A stretch of DNA of 64,000 nt from CAUYUA01 sp963575675. GTDB taxonomy: Bacteria > Pseudomonadota > Alphaproteobacteria > Azospirillales > Azospirillaceae. Below the pieces are notes generated by a model. It was given only the letters and a program-made list of their open reading frames with translations. It was not told where the DNA came from and did no database searches. Location: assembly GCA_963575675.1 (NCBI GenBank), contig CAUYUA010000228.1:27994-91993 (forward strand), given 5' to 3'. Positions 45,951 through 55,225 of the stretch are shown here, piece by piece. Position 1 is the stretch's first letter, and each line of letters starts with the position of its first letter. The position numbers and the translations under genes were made by a program.

Positions 45951-46550
45951 ATGCATGAAGGAGTTCAGTTTGTGATTCGCCCGCTTTATGATTGGACGAT
46001 GCGCTTGGCCGCCGGTCGTCACGCTTTGCCGGCATTGGCCGCAGTCTCCTTCATCGAAAGCTCGTTTTTTCCCATACCGCCAGATGTTTTGTTAATTCCG
46101 ATCATTCTCGCCAATCGCCGCAAAGCTTTCTGGATTGCTTTTTTGTGTACGGTGGCATCTGTCATCGGCGGTTATTTTGGATATGCGATAGGTTATTTCC
46201 TTTTTCAAACCATCGGTCGACAAATATTTGAATTCTACCACATTATGGATAAATACACGACGCTGGCGAAAGGTTTTGAAGAATGGGGCGTTTGGATTAT
46301 CATTGTTAAAGGCATGACGCCCATTCCTTACAAACTACTGACGATCGCCAGCGGAGCCTTTCATTTTAACATTTTACTGTTTTCTGTTGCTTCGCTCATC
46401 TCCCGTAGTTTGCGTTTCTTTTTAGTCGCGACGCTCTTGTGGAAATTTGGAGAGCCGATTCGAGAGTTCATTGAGCGCAGATTAACGCTGGTGACGACGT
46501 TGTTTGCCGTCTCGGTGATCGGCGGCGTGTTGTTGCTTATGGCAATCTAA
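45951..46550 (+). CDS. DedA-family membrane protein (YqaA type)
   Basis: About 199 residues with five or six hydrophobic segments. YDWTMRLAAGRHALPALAAVSFIESSFFPIPPDVLLIPIILAN carries the ESSFFPIPPDVLL motif of the family; GMTPIPYKLLTIASGAFHFN is the second conserved block. DedA/VTT proteins act in lipid scrambling, including undecaprenyl phosphate recycling, and in proton-dependent transport. ATG 45951 is used; an in-frame TTG at 45912 is possible. Confidence 0.87.
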   Translation: MHEGVQFVIRPLYDWTMRLAAGRHALPALAAVSFIESSFFPIPPDVLLIPIILANRRKAFWIAFLCTVASVIGGYFGYAIGYFLFQTIGRQIFEFYHIMDKYTTLAKGFEEWGVWIIIVKGMTPIPYKLLTIASGAFHFNILLFSVASLISRSLRFFLVATLLWKFGEPIREFIERRLTLVTTLFAVSVIGGVLLLMAI

Positions 46551-46621
46551 AGATTATCCGGATAGCCTCCTTAGACTCCGTCCTTGTCGGAGTTCGGCTG
46601 TTAGAAAGGCAAATCGAGTTC

Positions 46622-47161
46622 ATGATGCGCACGGCGTTAATGTCTGCTTCTTGTTGGAGCGAGGGTGTTTTTAAATCACCACATCATACGGCGTGTTTTC
46701 TCGCCGCCGCCAGCGCCGCCTTATTGATCGGCGCCATAACAATGCAGTTCGGGTTCGGCGTTCAGCCATGCGAACTCTGTTTGTGGCAACGAATTCCTCA
46801 TCTCGTCGTTCTGCTGTTCGCCGGCGGCGTCGTTTTGGCAAAACCTCGCCAACCGTGGCTATGGGTGGCAATGTGCGGCGGAATCCTCTTAATCGGTGGC
46901 GCAATCGCCGTGTTCCATGTTGGAGTCGAGCAACATTGGTGGTCAGGAACGCCGCGTTGCGGTGTTCCCGACACAACGCCGGCAAGTTTAGAGGAACTCG
47001 AACAAATGATCATGAAACAACCAATTATACGCTGTGATAATGTTTCATGGTCCCTATTCGGCGTGTCTTTGGCTGGTTATAACGCCGTCCTCTCGTTAAG
47101 CTTGGCTCTGTCGACGTTCGGCGCCGCTTGGCGAGGTCAGAAAAAGCAGAAGCGTCAATAA
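46622..47161 (+). CDS. dsbB: Disulfide bond formation protein DsbB
   Basis: 179-residue inner-membrane oxidoreductase that reoxidises DsbA and passes electrons to ubiquinone. Four helices; first periplasmic pair CELC (Cys50, Cys53) after MQFGFGVQP; second pair Cys113 (PRCGVP) and Cys138 (IIRCDN), followed by SWSLFGVSLAGYN. All four redox cysteines are present. The next gene, coq7, makes ubiquinone, the electron acceptor, and starts 11 bp downstream. Confidence 0.93.
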   Translation: MMRTALMSASCWSEGVFKSPHHTACFLAAASAALLIGAITMQFGFGVQPCELCLWQRIPHLVVLLFAGGVVLAKPRQPWLWVAMCGGILLIGGAIAVFHVGVEQHWWSGTPRCGVPDTTPASLEELEQMIMKQPIIRCDNVSWSLFGVSLAGYNAVLSLSLALSTFGAAWRGQKKQKRQ

Positions 47162-47172
47162 GGAATCTCAGC

Positions 47173-47781
47173 ATGTCACAACAAGAGGCTTCCTTCGACT
47201 TCACCACCGTCGGCAACAACAACACAAGACCACAGAAAACCGCAGAAAACACTTTGCCGGGTGATCTAAACGCGCAACAGCTTCTAGAGCGCATCATTCG
47301 CGTCGATCATGCCGGAGAATACGGCGCCAAGAGGATCTACGAAGGGCAACTAGCGGTTCTAGGCAAAAGCGCATGCGCGCCGATGATTCGCCATATGGCG
47401 AATCAGGAGCAAGCACATTTGGAAGAGTTTGAACGCCAGATCATCAAACGCCGTGTGCGTCCTACGTTATTACATCCTTTTTGGCATGTGGCCGGGTTTG
47501 CTTTAGGAGCCGCAACCGCTTTGATGGGAGAAAAAACCGCCATGGCTTGCACCGTGGCGGTCGAGCAAGTCATCGACGAACATTATGGAAAACAGGCGGA
47601 GAAATTAGGTGAAGACGAAGCAGAGCTTCGTCGTAAAATAGAAGAATTTCGTGCCGATGAAGTCGAACACCGTGACGCGGGGTTGGCTCATAATGCAGAG
47701 CAAGCGCCAGGCTATGAAGCCATCAGCGCTTTGATTAAACTGGGAACGAAAGCCGCCATTTGGTTTTCAGAGCGCGCATGA
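47173..47781 (+). CDS. coq7: Demethoxyubiquinone hydroxylase Coq7
   Basis: 202-residue membrane-associated di-iron monooxygenase for the C6 hydroxylation of the ubiquinone ring. Iron ligands are in IIRVDHAGEYGAKRIYEGQL, NQEQAHLEEFE, VEQVIDEHYGKQ and RADEVEHRDAGL (the E...ExxH pattern repeated). ATG 47173 follows AAGGAATCTC; an in-frame start at 47128 would overlap dsbB and adds no homology. Coq7 occurs in alphaproteobacteria where others use UbiF. Confidence 0.95.
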   Translation: MSQQEASFDFTTVGNNNTRPQKTAENTLPGDLNAQQLLERIIRVDHAGEYGAKRIYEGQLAVLGKSACAPMIRHMANQEQAHLEEFERQIIKRRVRPTLLHPFWHVAGFALGAATALMGEKTAMACTVAVEQVIDEHYGKQAEKLGEDEAELRRKIEEFRADEVEHRDAGLAHNAEQAPGYEAISALIKLGTKAAIWFSERA

Positions 47782-47834
47782 TGCTTTAGTGATCTCAATT
47801 TTTAACCCTCATTTCACAATATAGGGCTGCTCTC

Positions 47835-48524
47835 ATGGGCTTTGTTATCCCTTCTCCACGCCCCATCTTTGTCGCTGTTTCCGGGGTCTCTGATTTGTTT
47901 CCTGTTCGCCGCATATTCTGCGTTGGAAGGAACTACGCCGCGCATGCTCGTGAAATGGGAGCAGATCCGAATCGCGAACCTCCGTTCTTTTTTACCAAAC
48001 CGGCGGACGCAATCGTCCCCAATGATGGAATCGTCCCCTACCCTCCCGCCACCAAGGATTTACAACACGAAGTAGAATTGGTGGTCGCTCTAGGACATGG
48101 AGGCCGAAATATTCCAACGACAAATGCGCTCGAAAATGTTTTTGGATACTCGGTCGGATTGGATATGACGCGACGAGACTTGCAAGCCGCCGCAAAAAAA
48201 GTTGGCCATCCGTGGGATATGGCCAAAGGATTCGATCATTCAGCGCCGTGCGCTGCGCTTCAGCCAGTTTCCGCCATCGGACACCCGAAATCCGGCGCTA
48301 TTACACTTGCCGTCAATGGAGCGCTTCGCCAAAAAGGCGATTTAGCTGATATGATTTGGTCTGTCGCAGAAACCATCGCCTCACTCTCTCAATTGGTTGC
48401 CCTAGAACCTGGAGACTTGATCTACACCGGAACTCCTGAAGGCGTTGGCCCCGTCGTTCCAGGAGATCGACTTGAAGGATGTGTGGAAGGTGTAGGAGTC
48501 ATCAATATCACTATCGGAAACTAA
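47835..48524 (+). CDS. Fumarylacetoacetate hydrolase family protein
   Basis: 229-residue FAH-fold hydrolase. RRIFCVGRNYAAHAREMGAD, PPFFFTKPADAIV, LQHEVELVVALG, YSVGLDMTRRDLQ, KGFDHSAPCA and YTGTPEGVGPV are typical of fumarylpyruvate hydrolases and acylpyruvases (YcgM-like), which cleave C-C bonds in aromatic degradation or decarboxylate oxaloacetate. No other aromatic-pathway gene is nearby, so the substrate is uncertain. Confidence 0.88.
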   Translation: MGFVIPSPRPIFVAVSGVSDLFPVRRIFCVGRNYAAHAREMGADPNREPPFFFTKPADAIVPNDGIVPYPPATKDLQHEVELVVALGHGGRNIPTTNALENVFGYSVGLDMTRRDLQAAAKKVGHPWDMAKGFDHSAPCAALQPVSAIGHPKSGAITLAVNGALRQKGDLADMIWSVAETIASLSQLVALEPGDLIYTGTPEGVGPVVPGDRLEGCVEGVGVINITIGN

Positions 48525-48570
48525 ACTTCTTCTTCCAAATATTGTCTTTTCTCACCATTTATGGCGTCCT

Positions 48571-49362
48571 GTGCGAATCATAAGCTGGAACATAAATTCC
48601 GTAAGGCTACGGTTGGATTTGTTGGAGCAATTAATCGAGCAAACCCAACCTGATGTTCTATGCCTTCAGGAAACGAAAACGACGGACGACGCTTTTCCGC
48701 GTCAGGCGTTTCATAAATTCGGCTATCCACACCAGTTAATCAATGGTATGAAGGGTTATAATGGAGTCGCTATTCTTTCGCGCTTGCCGTTGAAAGGTGG
48801 GCGAGCGCAAAATTGGTGTGGACGAAAAGATTGCCGTCACCTCTTGGCGACGCTGCCGAACGGCGTCGAACTCCATAATGTATATGTGCCCTCTGGAGGA
48901 CAGTTCCCGGTAACAACCAACGAAAAATTTGTTCACAAACTACAGTTTCTTGATGAAATGACGGCTTGGTGGCCCAAAGAACGCACATCAGAATCTCCAA
49001 TAATTTTAGTTGGCGACCTCAATATTGCGCCATTGGAGAACGATGTTTGGTCACACAAAGAAATGATTGATGTTATTTCTCACACATCGATCGAGATTGA
49101 GAAACTGAGCGCAATGCAGAACACAATTGGTTGGGTAGATGTCGGTCGGCATTTTGTTCCACCAGAGAAAAAGCTTTATACATGGTGGAGTTATCGCGCT
49201 CATGACTGGATGACATCAAATAGAGGACGGCGATTGGACCATATTTGGGTGACTTCTCCTCTGGTTAGCACTCTGAATCAATTTTCAACAATTCAAGAGG
49301 CCCGTGGCTGGTTGCCAAAACCCTCTGATCACATCCCCGTAATTGTAGATATCGCGTTGTAA
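48571..49362 (+). CDS. xthA: Exodeoxyribonuclease III
   Basis: 263-residue AP endonuclease/3'-5' exonuclease of base excision repair. MRIISWNINSVRLRLDLLE, DVLCLQETKTTDDAFP (catalytic Glu), NVYVPSGGQ, VGDLNIAPLENDVW, RRLDHIWVTSPL and PSDHIPVIVDI are conserved in EEP-fold XthA proteins. The start is GTG at 48571, fixed by the conserved MRIISWN; an out-of-frame ATG lies at 48561. Confidence 0.94.
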   Translation: MRIISWNINSVRLRLDLLEQLIEQTQPDVLCLQETKTTDDAFPRQAFHKFGYPHQLINGMKGYNGVAILSRLPLKGGRAQNWCGRKDCRHLLATLPNGVELHNVYVPSGGQFPVTTNEKFVHKLQFLDEMTAWWPKERTSESPIILVGDLNIAPLENDVWSHKEMIDVISHTSIEIEKLSAMQNTIGWVDVGRHFVPPEKKLYTWWSYRAHDWMTSNRGRRLDHIWVTSPLVSTLNQFSTIQEARGWLPKPSDHIPVIVDIAL

Positions 49363-49389
49363 ATTTGTAGAGCAAATTTGTAGAAATGT

Positions 49390-49456
49390 CTTCTGAATAA
49401 AAACTAGAAGGGTCCAGGAACACAGTTCCTGGACCCTTCTAGTTTTTATTCAGAAG
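49390..49456. repeat. Perfect 32-bp palindrome, dispersed repeat copy 3
   Basis: The 32-nt arm 49390-49421 is exactly complementary to 49425-49456 around a 3-nt ACA loop. The core TCCAGGAACACAGTTCCTGG relates it to copies at 9082, 42868 and 59707. It fills the space between the convergent xthA and ABC-F gene ends and likely terminates both transcripts, although no distinct T run extends beyond the stem. Confidence 0.8.
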
Positions 49457-49475
49457 ACTCGCACTTTTATTTTCC

Positions 49476-51374
49476 CTAGGCGACGTCACCACTCATCGCT
49501 TCTTCCAACTCTGCGGAGGCCTCCAACCACTCTTCTTCCATCGCAGCAAGACGCTTTTCAACATCGCCTCGTTCAATTTGCACTCGGCTAACCTCTTCTC
49601 CCGTTTTGTTGTACAGAGCCGGATCAGCCAAAGTTATATCGATCTTTCGCCGACGTTCTGTTAGGTCAGCCATTTTCTTTTCCAACGCCATAATTCGCCG
49701 CTTTAGCGGCGCAACCGCTGCGCGCATTTCCGCTGCGGCTCGCCTCTGATCTCGACGGCTATTCGCAACATCACCACTCCCCTTCTCTCCGTTGCCAGAA
49801 GAACCAGCAGTTCGCGCCCGTTCAACCAACAAACGACGATAATCTTCCATATCGCCTTCAAAAACACTGCACGTACCTTGATCCACCAACCATAAACGAT
49901 CAGCGCAGAGGCTTATCAAATGCGGATCGTGACTGATCAAGAGGACAGCGCCTTCAAACGCATTAATCGCTTCGATCAAAGCAGTTCGACTATCAATGTC
50001 TAGGTGGTTCGTCGGCTCATCGAGCATTATAATATGTGGAATTTCACGAGACATGAGCGCCAGCAATAACCGGGCTTTCTCTCCACCGGACAAGCGCCCG
50101 TTAAGCGTTTCTACACGTTCTTGCGAGAATCCAAATCGACCAAGGTGCGCGCGAATTTTTTCGTCGACCATATTCGGCATAACAAGCCGCGCTTGATCAA
50201 GCACGGATATATCGAGAACTAACTCTTCCGCCTGATGCTGCGCAAAATAGCCAACTCGCAACCGAGAGGAACGCCGCACCTCTCCAGACAACGGAGCCAA
50301 CCGCTTAGCCAGTAATTTAATTAATGTTGACTTGCCGTTGCCATTAGCGCCCAACAAGGCAATTCGGTCATCGGGATCGATCCGTAAATTCAGTCTCCGC
50401 AACACGGGCTGATCATTATAACCAACAGCAACATTCTCAAGAGTCATCAGTGGCGGCGCCGACTGATCCGGATCAGGAAAATTAAAGCGAGGGGTGTGCT
50501 CTTCAACAATGCCGACAATCGGCTCTAATTTCTCCAACATTTTGATTCGGCTTTGTGCTTGGCGCGCTTTGGTCGCCTTATAGCGAAACCGATCAATAAA
50601 TGATTGGAGATGCCGTCTGTGCGCAGCCTGGCGCGTCTGCATCGCGGCCATTCGTTCTAAATTGGCGCGCCGAGCGCGCTCAAACTGATCGTATCCACCG
50701 CTATATGTCGTTAATTTACCCTGATCCAAATGAACAGTTGTTGTGGGCACAGCATTCAACAACTCACGATCGTGACTAACCATCAAGATCGTATGAGGAT
50801 AATGACGAAGATAGGCTTCCAACCACATCGTCGCCTCAAGATCGAGATGATTGGTCGGCTCATCAAGCAACAACAGATCGGGCTGAGAAAACAACATGCC
50901 CGCCAAAGCAACGCGCATACGCCATCCACCCGAAAAATCTCGACATGGACGCGCCTGCGCTAAACTGTCGAATCCTAAACCTGTCAGAATTTCCGCCGCA
51001 CGCGCCGGCGCCGTGTGCGCTTCTATATCTGCTAATCGCGTATGAATCTCTGCGATACGATGAGGATCATGTGCATGTTCCGCCTCGGCGAGCAATCCTG
51101 TGCGTTCCGTATCGGCAGCCAAAACGGCGTCAAGCAAAGATTGATCGCCGCCAGGGGCTTCTTGAGCAACCACACCGATACGATACCCTGGAGGCGTTGC
51201 AATTGAGCCTCCATCCGGCGACAACTCCCCAGCAATCAAACGCAACAACGTTGTTTTGCCGGTTCCGTTGCGACCAATCAGAGCAACACGATGCCCTTTA
51301 GGAATAACAGCGGTAGCTTGATCGAACAAAACCCGACCGCCGAATCGAAACACAAGATCATTAATTTGAAGCAT
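49476..51374 (-). CDS. ABC-F family ATPase (YheS/Uup type)
   Basis: 632-residue soluble protein with two ABC domains and no membrane part. ABC-F proteins act on ribosomes. Walker A sites are GRNGTGKTT (first domain) and GANGNGKST (second); signatures are FSGGWRMRVALAG and LSGGEKARLLLAL; both Walker B motifs end in DEPTNHLD. The inter-domain linker contains RRHLQSFIDRFRYKATKARQAQSRIKMLEKLE, a YheS hallmark, and a C-terminal coiled coil (MRAAVAPLKRRIMALEKK) follows. It starts at ATG 51374. Confidence 0.93.
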   Translation of the reverse strand: MLQINDLVFRFGGRVLFDQATAVIPKGHRVALIGRNGTGKTTLLRLIAGELSPDGGSIATPPGYRIGVVAQEAPGGDQSLLDAVLAADTERTGLLAEAEHAHDPHRIAEIHTRLADIEAHTAPARAAEILTGLGFDSLAQARPCRDFSGGWRMRVALAGMLFSQPDLLLLDEPTNHLDLEATMWLEAYLRHYPHTILMVSHDRELLNAVPTTTVHLDQGKLTTYSGGYDQFERARRANLERMAAMQTRQAAHRRHLQSFIDRFRYKATKARQAQSRIKMLEKLEPIVGIVEEHTPRFNFPDPDQSAPPLMTLENVAVGYNDQPVLRRLNLRIDPDDRIALLGANGNGKSTLIKLLAKRLAPLSGEVRRSSRLRVGYFAQHQAEELVLDISVLDQARLVMPNMVDEKIRAHLGRFGFSQERVETLNGRLSGGEKARLLLALMSREIPHIIMLDEPTNHLDIDSRTALIEAINAFEGAVLLISHDPHLISLCADRLWLVDQGTCSVFEGDMEDYRRLLVERARTAGSSGNGEKGSGDVANSRRDQRRAAAEMRAAVAPLKRRIMALEKKMADLTERRRKIDITLADPALYNKTGEEVSRVQIERGDVEKRLAAMEEEWLEASAELEEAMSGDVA

Positions 51375-51452
51375 GGCAACAACGGAAAGAGTGTAGTGTC
51401 GAGTGTTTTAGGTTTCATAACTGCGCGAATGATCGAAAATCGCGCCTCTGGA

Positions 51453-52253
51453 TCACGAATCTTCATGATTCTTCTTCTTTTCAACCCAACGGCACAAGAA
51501 GATAGAAATTTCGTAGAGAAGAAGAAGTGGAATCGCCAAGCTAATCTGACTGATAACATCAGGTGGCGTAAGAACCGCAGCAACAATAAAAATCAGCACA
51601 ATTGCATAACGTCTACGCCGCACTAAGGACTCTGCGGTCACGAAGCCAATACGCGCCAACAAAGTCAAGAGGACCGGCAACTGAAACGCAATTCCAAAAG
51701 CAAAAATCAGCGTCATAACCAAAGACAAGTATTCTCCGACTCGCGCTTCCAACTCAATCGGCAAAGCATTTGTCCCAACGGGATGACTTTCAAAACCAAG
51801 AAAGAACTGCCAAGCCATGGGAAAAACTAAATAATACACGCACGCGCCCCCTAAGAAGAACAGAACGGGCGTAGCAATCAAAAAAGGTAAAAAGGCTTGT
51901 TTTTCATGCCGATACAAACCTGGCGCGACAAACAACCATATCTGGCTTGCAACGAACGGAAAACTGATGAAACCTCCCGCCCAAAAAGCAACCTTTAAGT
52001 ATGTAAAGAACGCTTCCGTTAGATCTGTATAGATCATTCTTCGTCCCTGCCCCGTTAAAATAGAGGCCAGCGGCTTAACCAAAAAACCGTAAATATCCGC
52101 AGCAAAAACGTAACAAATAACGAACCCAACCAAAACCGCAATCACGGAATAAAGGATGCGATTACGCAGCTCGATCAAATGATCGAGCAGCGGCATTCGC
52201 GATTCCTCAAAAGGATCGCGAGGCGACGCATGAGGCGAAAGGTGATCGGTCAC
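51453..52253 (-). CDS. tatC: Sec-independent translocase subunit TatC
   Basis: 266-residue six-helix inner-membrane protein that recognises twin-arginine signal peptides. MPLLDHLIELRNRILYSVIAV, VKPLASILTG, FWAGGFISFPFVASQIWLFVAPGLYRHEK, FGIAFQLPVLLTLLARIG, RRYAIVLIFIVAAVLTPPDVISQ and PLLLLYEISI are all conserved. tatB lies 6 bp upstream. No tatA is in the window; it may be elsewhere. Confidence 0.96.
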   Translation of the reverse strand: MTDHLSPHASPRDPFEESRMPLLDHLIELRNRILYSVIAVLVGFVICYVFAADIYGFLVKPLASILTGQGRRMIYTDLTEAFFTYLKVAFWAGGFISFPFVASQIWLFVAPGLYRHEKQAFLPFLIATPVLFFLGGACVYYLVFPMAWQFFLGFESHPVGTNALPIELEARVGEYLSLVMTLIFAFGIAFQLPVLLTLLARIGFVTAESLVRRRRYAIVLIFIVAAVLTPPDVISQISLAIPLLLLYEISIFLCRWVEKKKNHEDS

Positions 52254-52259
52254 GACGCA

Positions 52260-52748
52260 TTAGCCCTGAACGGCAGAAACGGAAGGAGTGGGGGTAGACG
52301 AAACTGAAGACGGCGAAAGAGCGTGGGCGGCGTCGAAATCTTCCAACTCTTCGGCCACGCAAGGCGCATCCGAGGAGGCTCGACCATCATCGCCGTCTGG
52401 CGGACTCCCTGGGTATTCTGAGGCATGCGCCGCTTCTTTTTCATCTGCAACGGAAGCTGCATTGCCCATTTCTGTTGGATCCCAAAGTGATTGCCTTATT
52501 TCTTGTGAGAACTCCGCACGATGCGCCGCCATTTCTTGCTCTACGGCGGCAGCTTGACGACGCATTTCATCCAGCTCAGCCTGACGCGCCATTTCAGCCA
52601 AACCGCGTTGCAGTTCTCCGGTAAACGCACGCGCCTTCCCAACCCATCGACCGATTTCAAACAAAACCCTGGGCAAATCCTTGGGCCCAATCGCCACAAG
52701 AGCAACAACGGCAATGACAAGAATCTCGGACCAACCGACGTCAAACAT
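52260..52748 (-). CDS. tatB: Sec-independent translocase subunit TatB
   Basis: 162-residue protein: N-terminal transmembrane helix in MFDVGWSEILVIAVVALVAI, hinge GPKDLPRVLFEIGRWVGKAR, amphipathic helix to about residue 75, and a low-complexity cytoplasmic tail. The MFDxGWSE opening and GPKDLP are diagnostic of TatB. It is directly upstream of tatC and probably co-transcribed. Confidence 0.93.
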   Translation of the reverse strand: MFDVGWSEILVIAVVALVAIGPKDLPRVLFEIGRWVGKARAFTGELQRGLAEMARQAELDEMRRQAAAVEQEMAAHRAEFSQEIRQSLWDPTEMGNAASVADEKEAAHASEYPGSPPDGDDGRASSDAPCVAEELEDFDAAHALSPSSVSSTPTPSVSAVQG

Positions 52749-52803
52749 CTGTTGTTTTATCCTATCATCGCCGAAAACATTTTCATTTCAGGAACACAAA
52801 TAT

Positions 52804-53127
52804 CTATGCTTTGCGTTTGCTCGGCGGAACCCGAACCGTCAAACCATCCAAAGCGTCAGCCATAATAATTTGACATCCCAAACGAGATGTTTTGGTTAAC
52901 GCGAACGCCAGATCCAACATGTCTTCTTCGCTTTCCTCTGCTTGAGGCAAACGACCATACCAATCATCATCAATAATCACATGACAGGTCGAGCAGGCTA
53001 AAGAGCCCTCGCACGCTCCCTCGATATCAACCCCATTTTTATGAGCAATTTCAAGAACAGACAACCCAACTGGGGCATCCACCTCTCGCCGCGCGCCGTC
53101 TGTTTCAATGAAGGTCATTTTTGGCAT
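52804..53127 (-). CDS. [2Fe-2S] ferredoxin, Isc/adrenodoxin type
   Basis: 107-residue electron carrier. The cluster ligands are Cys39, Cys45, Cys48 and Cys85, in EGACEGSLACSTCHVIID and TSRLGCQI, with the spacing of Isc-type ferredoxins (vertebrate-like). DWYGRLPQAEESEEDMLDLA is also typical. ATG 53127 (MPKMTFIETDG) is chosen; 53163 would add a hydrophobic leader. A cysteine desulfurase gene lies 125 bp upstream, suggesting joint work in Fe-S cluster assembly. Confidence 0.93.
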   Translation of the reverse strand: MPKMTFIETDGARREVDAPVGLSVLEIAHKNGVDIEGACEGSLACSTCHVIIDDDWYGRLPQAEESEEDMLDLAFALTKTSRLGCQIIMADALDGLTVRVPPSKRKA

Positions 53128-53252
53128 AAAAAAAATCCCTGTCAATCGCGTGAGTAACGGCAATTTGCCTGAAGAATGTTTGAGAAAAAAGACAAAAGTG
53201 CTTTCTTGCTGAAAACTTCATTTTGGTTGCGCTTTGCCCTTCATCTTCTTGA

Positions 53253-54380
53253 TCAGCGCCGGACGCAAGACAACCAAACATCTAGAAAACGGTCGATGTC
53301 GGCGGCGCTGGTTAAAGTCCCCATGCTAACTCGAATGGCGGAGGCCGCACTCTCTTCATTGCATCCCATCGCTTTTAAAACATGCGATGGGCGCGCCCGC
53401 CCACTGGAGCACGCCGCTCCAGCACTCACCGCAATTCCTGCCAAATCCAGTTTTATCAGCAAAGTTTCGCTTCGCAAGCCCTCAACACCCAAACAGCATG
53501 TATTGGCGACTCGCGGCGACTCTGCGCCAAAAATCCGCACATGAGGAGCCTGAAGTCGCACTTCGCGCTCCAGCCGGTCCCGCAACGGCGCAACGGTCTC
53601 AGAATAAACGCCTTGTTCCTGAAGCGCCAGCATAGCGGCGCGACCGAAGCCGATAATTCCTATGATATTTTCGGTTCCGGCGCGTTGTCGGCTTTCTTGG
53701 CCTCCCCCACGTAGAATCGGCGTCAATGGAGGGGCTTTCGGCCCAAGAATCAGCGCGCCGACTCCGGAAGGGCCGCCAATTTTATGAGATGAAACGGTCA
53801 TCATATCAACGTCGAGCTTTGCCATATCGATCGGCGCACGCCCCAACGCTTGCACTGCGTCGCAATGCAGCAAACCTCCCACTCGACGCACCCGCGACGC
53901 GATCTCGGCAATAGGCTGAATAACGCCGGTTTCATTATTGACCAACATGGTTGAAACCAGCAATTTAGGGGAGTTTTGGGTGGATTGAATTCGAAGAAAT
54001 CGCTCAAGACGACAATCGAGAGATTCGAGATCAATCACTCCGCCAGACGTTATCGGAAGACGTTCAGCTTCTGATCTTGCGGCAAGAACAGATTCGTGCT
54101 CAATCTCAGATGTCCAGCATAAAGAATTTTCAATTCCCAATAACGCTAAGTGATTGGCTTCCACTCCACCACTCGTGAATACAACCCGAAACGGCTCTGC
54201 GCCGACCAAACGCGCAACGCTTACACGCGCATCTTCTATCCTTCGCCGTATTTCACGACCAAAAGAATGTACAGAAGACGGATTGCCTATTAACGATAAC
54301 GCCTCGATCATGGCGACGCGCGCCTCGGGGCGCAACGGCGCGCTGGCGTTCCAATCGAGATAAATCCGGTTTTCCGACAT
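53253..54380 (-). CDS. Cysteine desulfurase (NifS/IscS-like)
   Basis: 375-residue PLP enzyme that removes sulfur from cysteine for Fe-S clusters or tRNA thiolation. YLDWNASAPLRPEA at the start, TSGGVEANHLAL, VNNETGVIQPI, HCDAVQALGR, PLP-lysine Lys200 in SSHKIGGPSG, and the persulfide cysteine Cys324 in GAACSSGRARPSHVLKAMG. It is a group I-type enzyme but lacks the C-terminal extension of IscS. The gene pairs with the ferredoxin; IscU, HscA and HscB are absent from the window. Confidence 0.93.
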   Translation of the reverse strand: MSENRIYLDWNASAPLRPEARVAMIEALSLIGNPSSVHSFGREIRRRIEDARVSVARLVGAEPFRVVFTSGGVEANHLALLGIENSLCWTSEIEHESVLAARSEAERLPITSGGVIDLESLDCRLERFLRIQSTQNSPKLLVSTMLVNNETGVIQPIAEIASRVRRVGGLLHCDAVQALGRAPIDMAKLDVDMMTVSSHKIGGPSGVGALILGPKAPPLTPILRGGGQESRQRAGTENIIGIIGFGRAAMLALQEQGVYSETVAPLRDRLEREVRLQAPHVRIFGAESPRVANTCCLGVEGLRSETLLIKLDLAGIAVSAGAACSSGRARPSHVLKAMGCNEESAASAIRVSMGTLTSAADIDRFLDVWLSCVRR

Positions 54381-54397
54381 TCTTTCGCCGCAATTCG

Positions 54398-55198
54398 CTA
54401 TCTGTAAAGAGCGACAATTTTTTCATAGGTTCCATCGATGCGCATTGCGCTGAGAGCGTTAAACCAACGACGCGCCTCACTTTCAGGAATTGCAGGATTT
54501 CCCGCGAAATAAATCTCAATATTTCGCAAAGAAGGGCCATAAACAATGCGATTGGGATCGAATCCCACATTGCGCATAGCCTGACGAATCATCAGACGAT
54601 ACCCCAACCACGCCTCGATTCGCCCGGCCATTAACTTTCGCGCATTAATCTCATCGGTTTCAGCAGTATCTATGTCAAAAAATTTATGCTCTCTAAGATA
54701 ACGCTCTGTAGCGCTACTTCGAATCACTCCGATTTTAAGCGGCTTAAGCCCCTCTGATGACGCCAAAGCGATATCGCCTCTTCCCGCAAACAACCACTGA
54801 TCCGTCAGAAGTGGCGCAATCCATCTATACTGCCGTTCACGTTCCGGCGAGCGCGATTGCTGCACCAAAATAGCGCTCGGATCATCCTGCACCATTTGTT
54901 GAGCACGCGCCCACGGAATAAACTCAATACCTCCGGAATAACCAACCCGTTTGGCCATTTCCATCACAAGATCATAGCAAACCCCTACAGCGCGATCGCC
55001 CCTCATAAAACTATAAGGAGCAAGTTCCGCTGTAATCAAGTGAACTTGATCTTCAGCGCGCGCGCCATTAAGAAGAAAACACGCAAGAAATATGATGCTT
55101 TGTGTTAAACAAAAACGAAAAAACCGCCGAACATTGCTTATTCGGCGCCGGTCAACACAAGCATCTACTGCGTTGCACTTAACGTAAACACTCCTCAC
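54398..55198 (-). CDS. Periplasmic solute-binding protein (family 3-like)
   Basis: 266 residues with a signal-like segment (FFRFCLTQSIIFLACFLLNGARA) and a bacterial extracellular solute-binding fold: VHLITAELAPYSFMRGDRAVGVCYDLVMEMAKRVGY, AILVQQSRSPERERQYRWIAPLL, IGVIRSSATERYLREH, LMAGRIEAWLGYRLMIRQAM. No permease or ATPase partner is adjacent, which is common for this orphan type. The GTG at 55198 leaves about 20 residues before the hydrophobic stretch, so the true start may lie further in. Ligand unknown. Confidence 0.8.
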   Translation of the reverse strand: MRSVYVKCNAVDACVDRRRISNVRRFFRFCLTQSIIFLACFLLNGARAEDQVHLITAELAPYSFMRGDRAVGVCYDLVMEMAKRVGYSGGIEFIPWARAQQMVQDDPSAILVQQSRSPERERQYRWIAPLLTDQWLFAGRGDIALASSEGLKPLKIGVIRSSATERYLREHKFFDIDTAETDEINARKLMAGRIEAWLGYRLMIRQAMRNVGFDPNRIVYGPSLRNIEIYFAGNPAIPESEARRWFNALSAMRIDGTYEKIVALYR

Positions 55199-55225
55199 GA
55201 CAAAAGAACCTCACGAAGCGGTATC

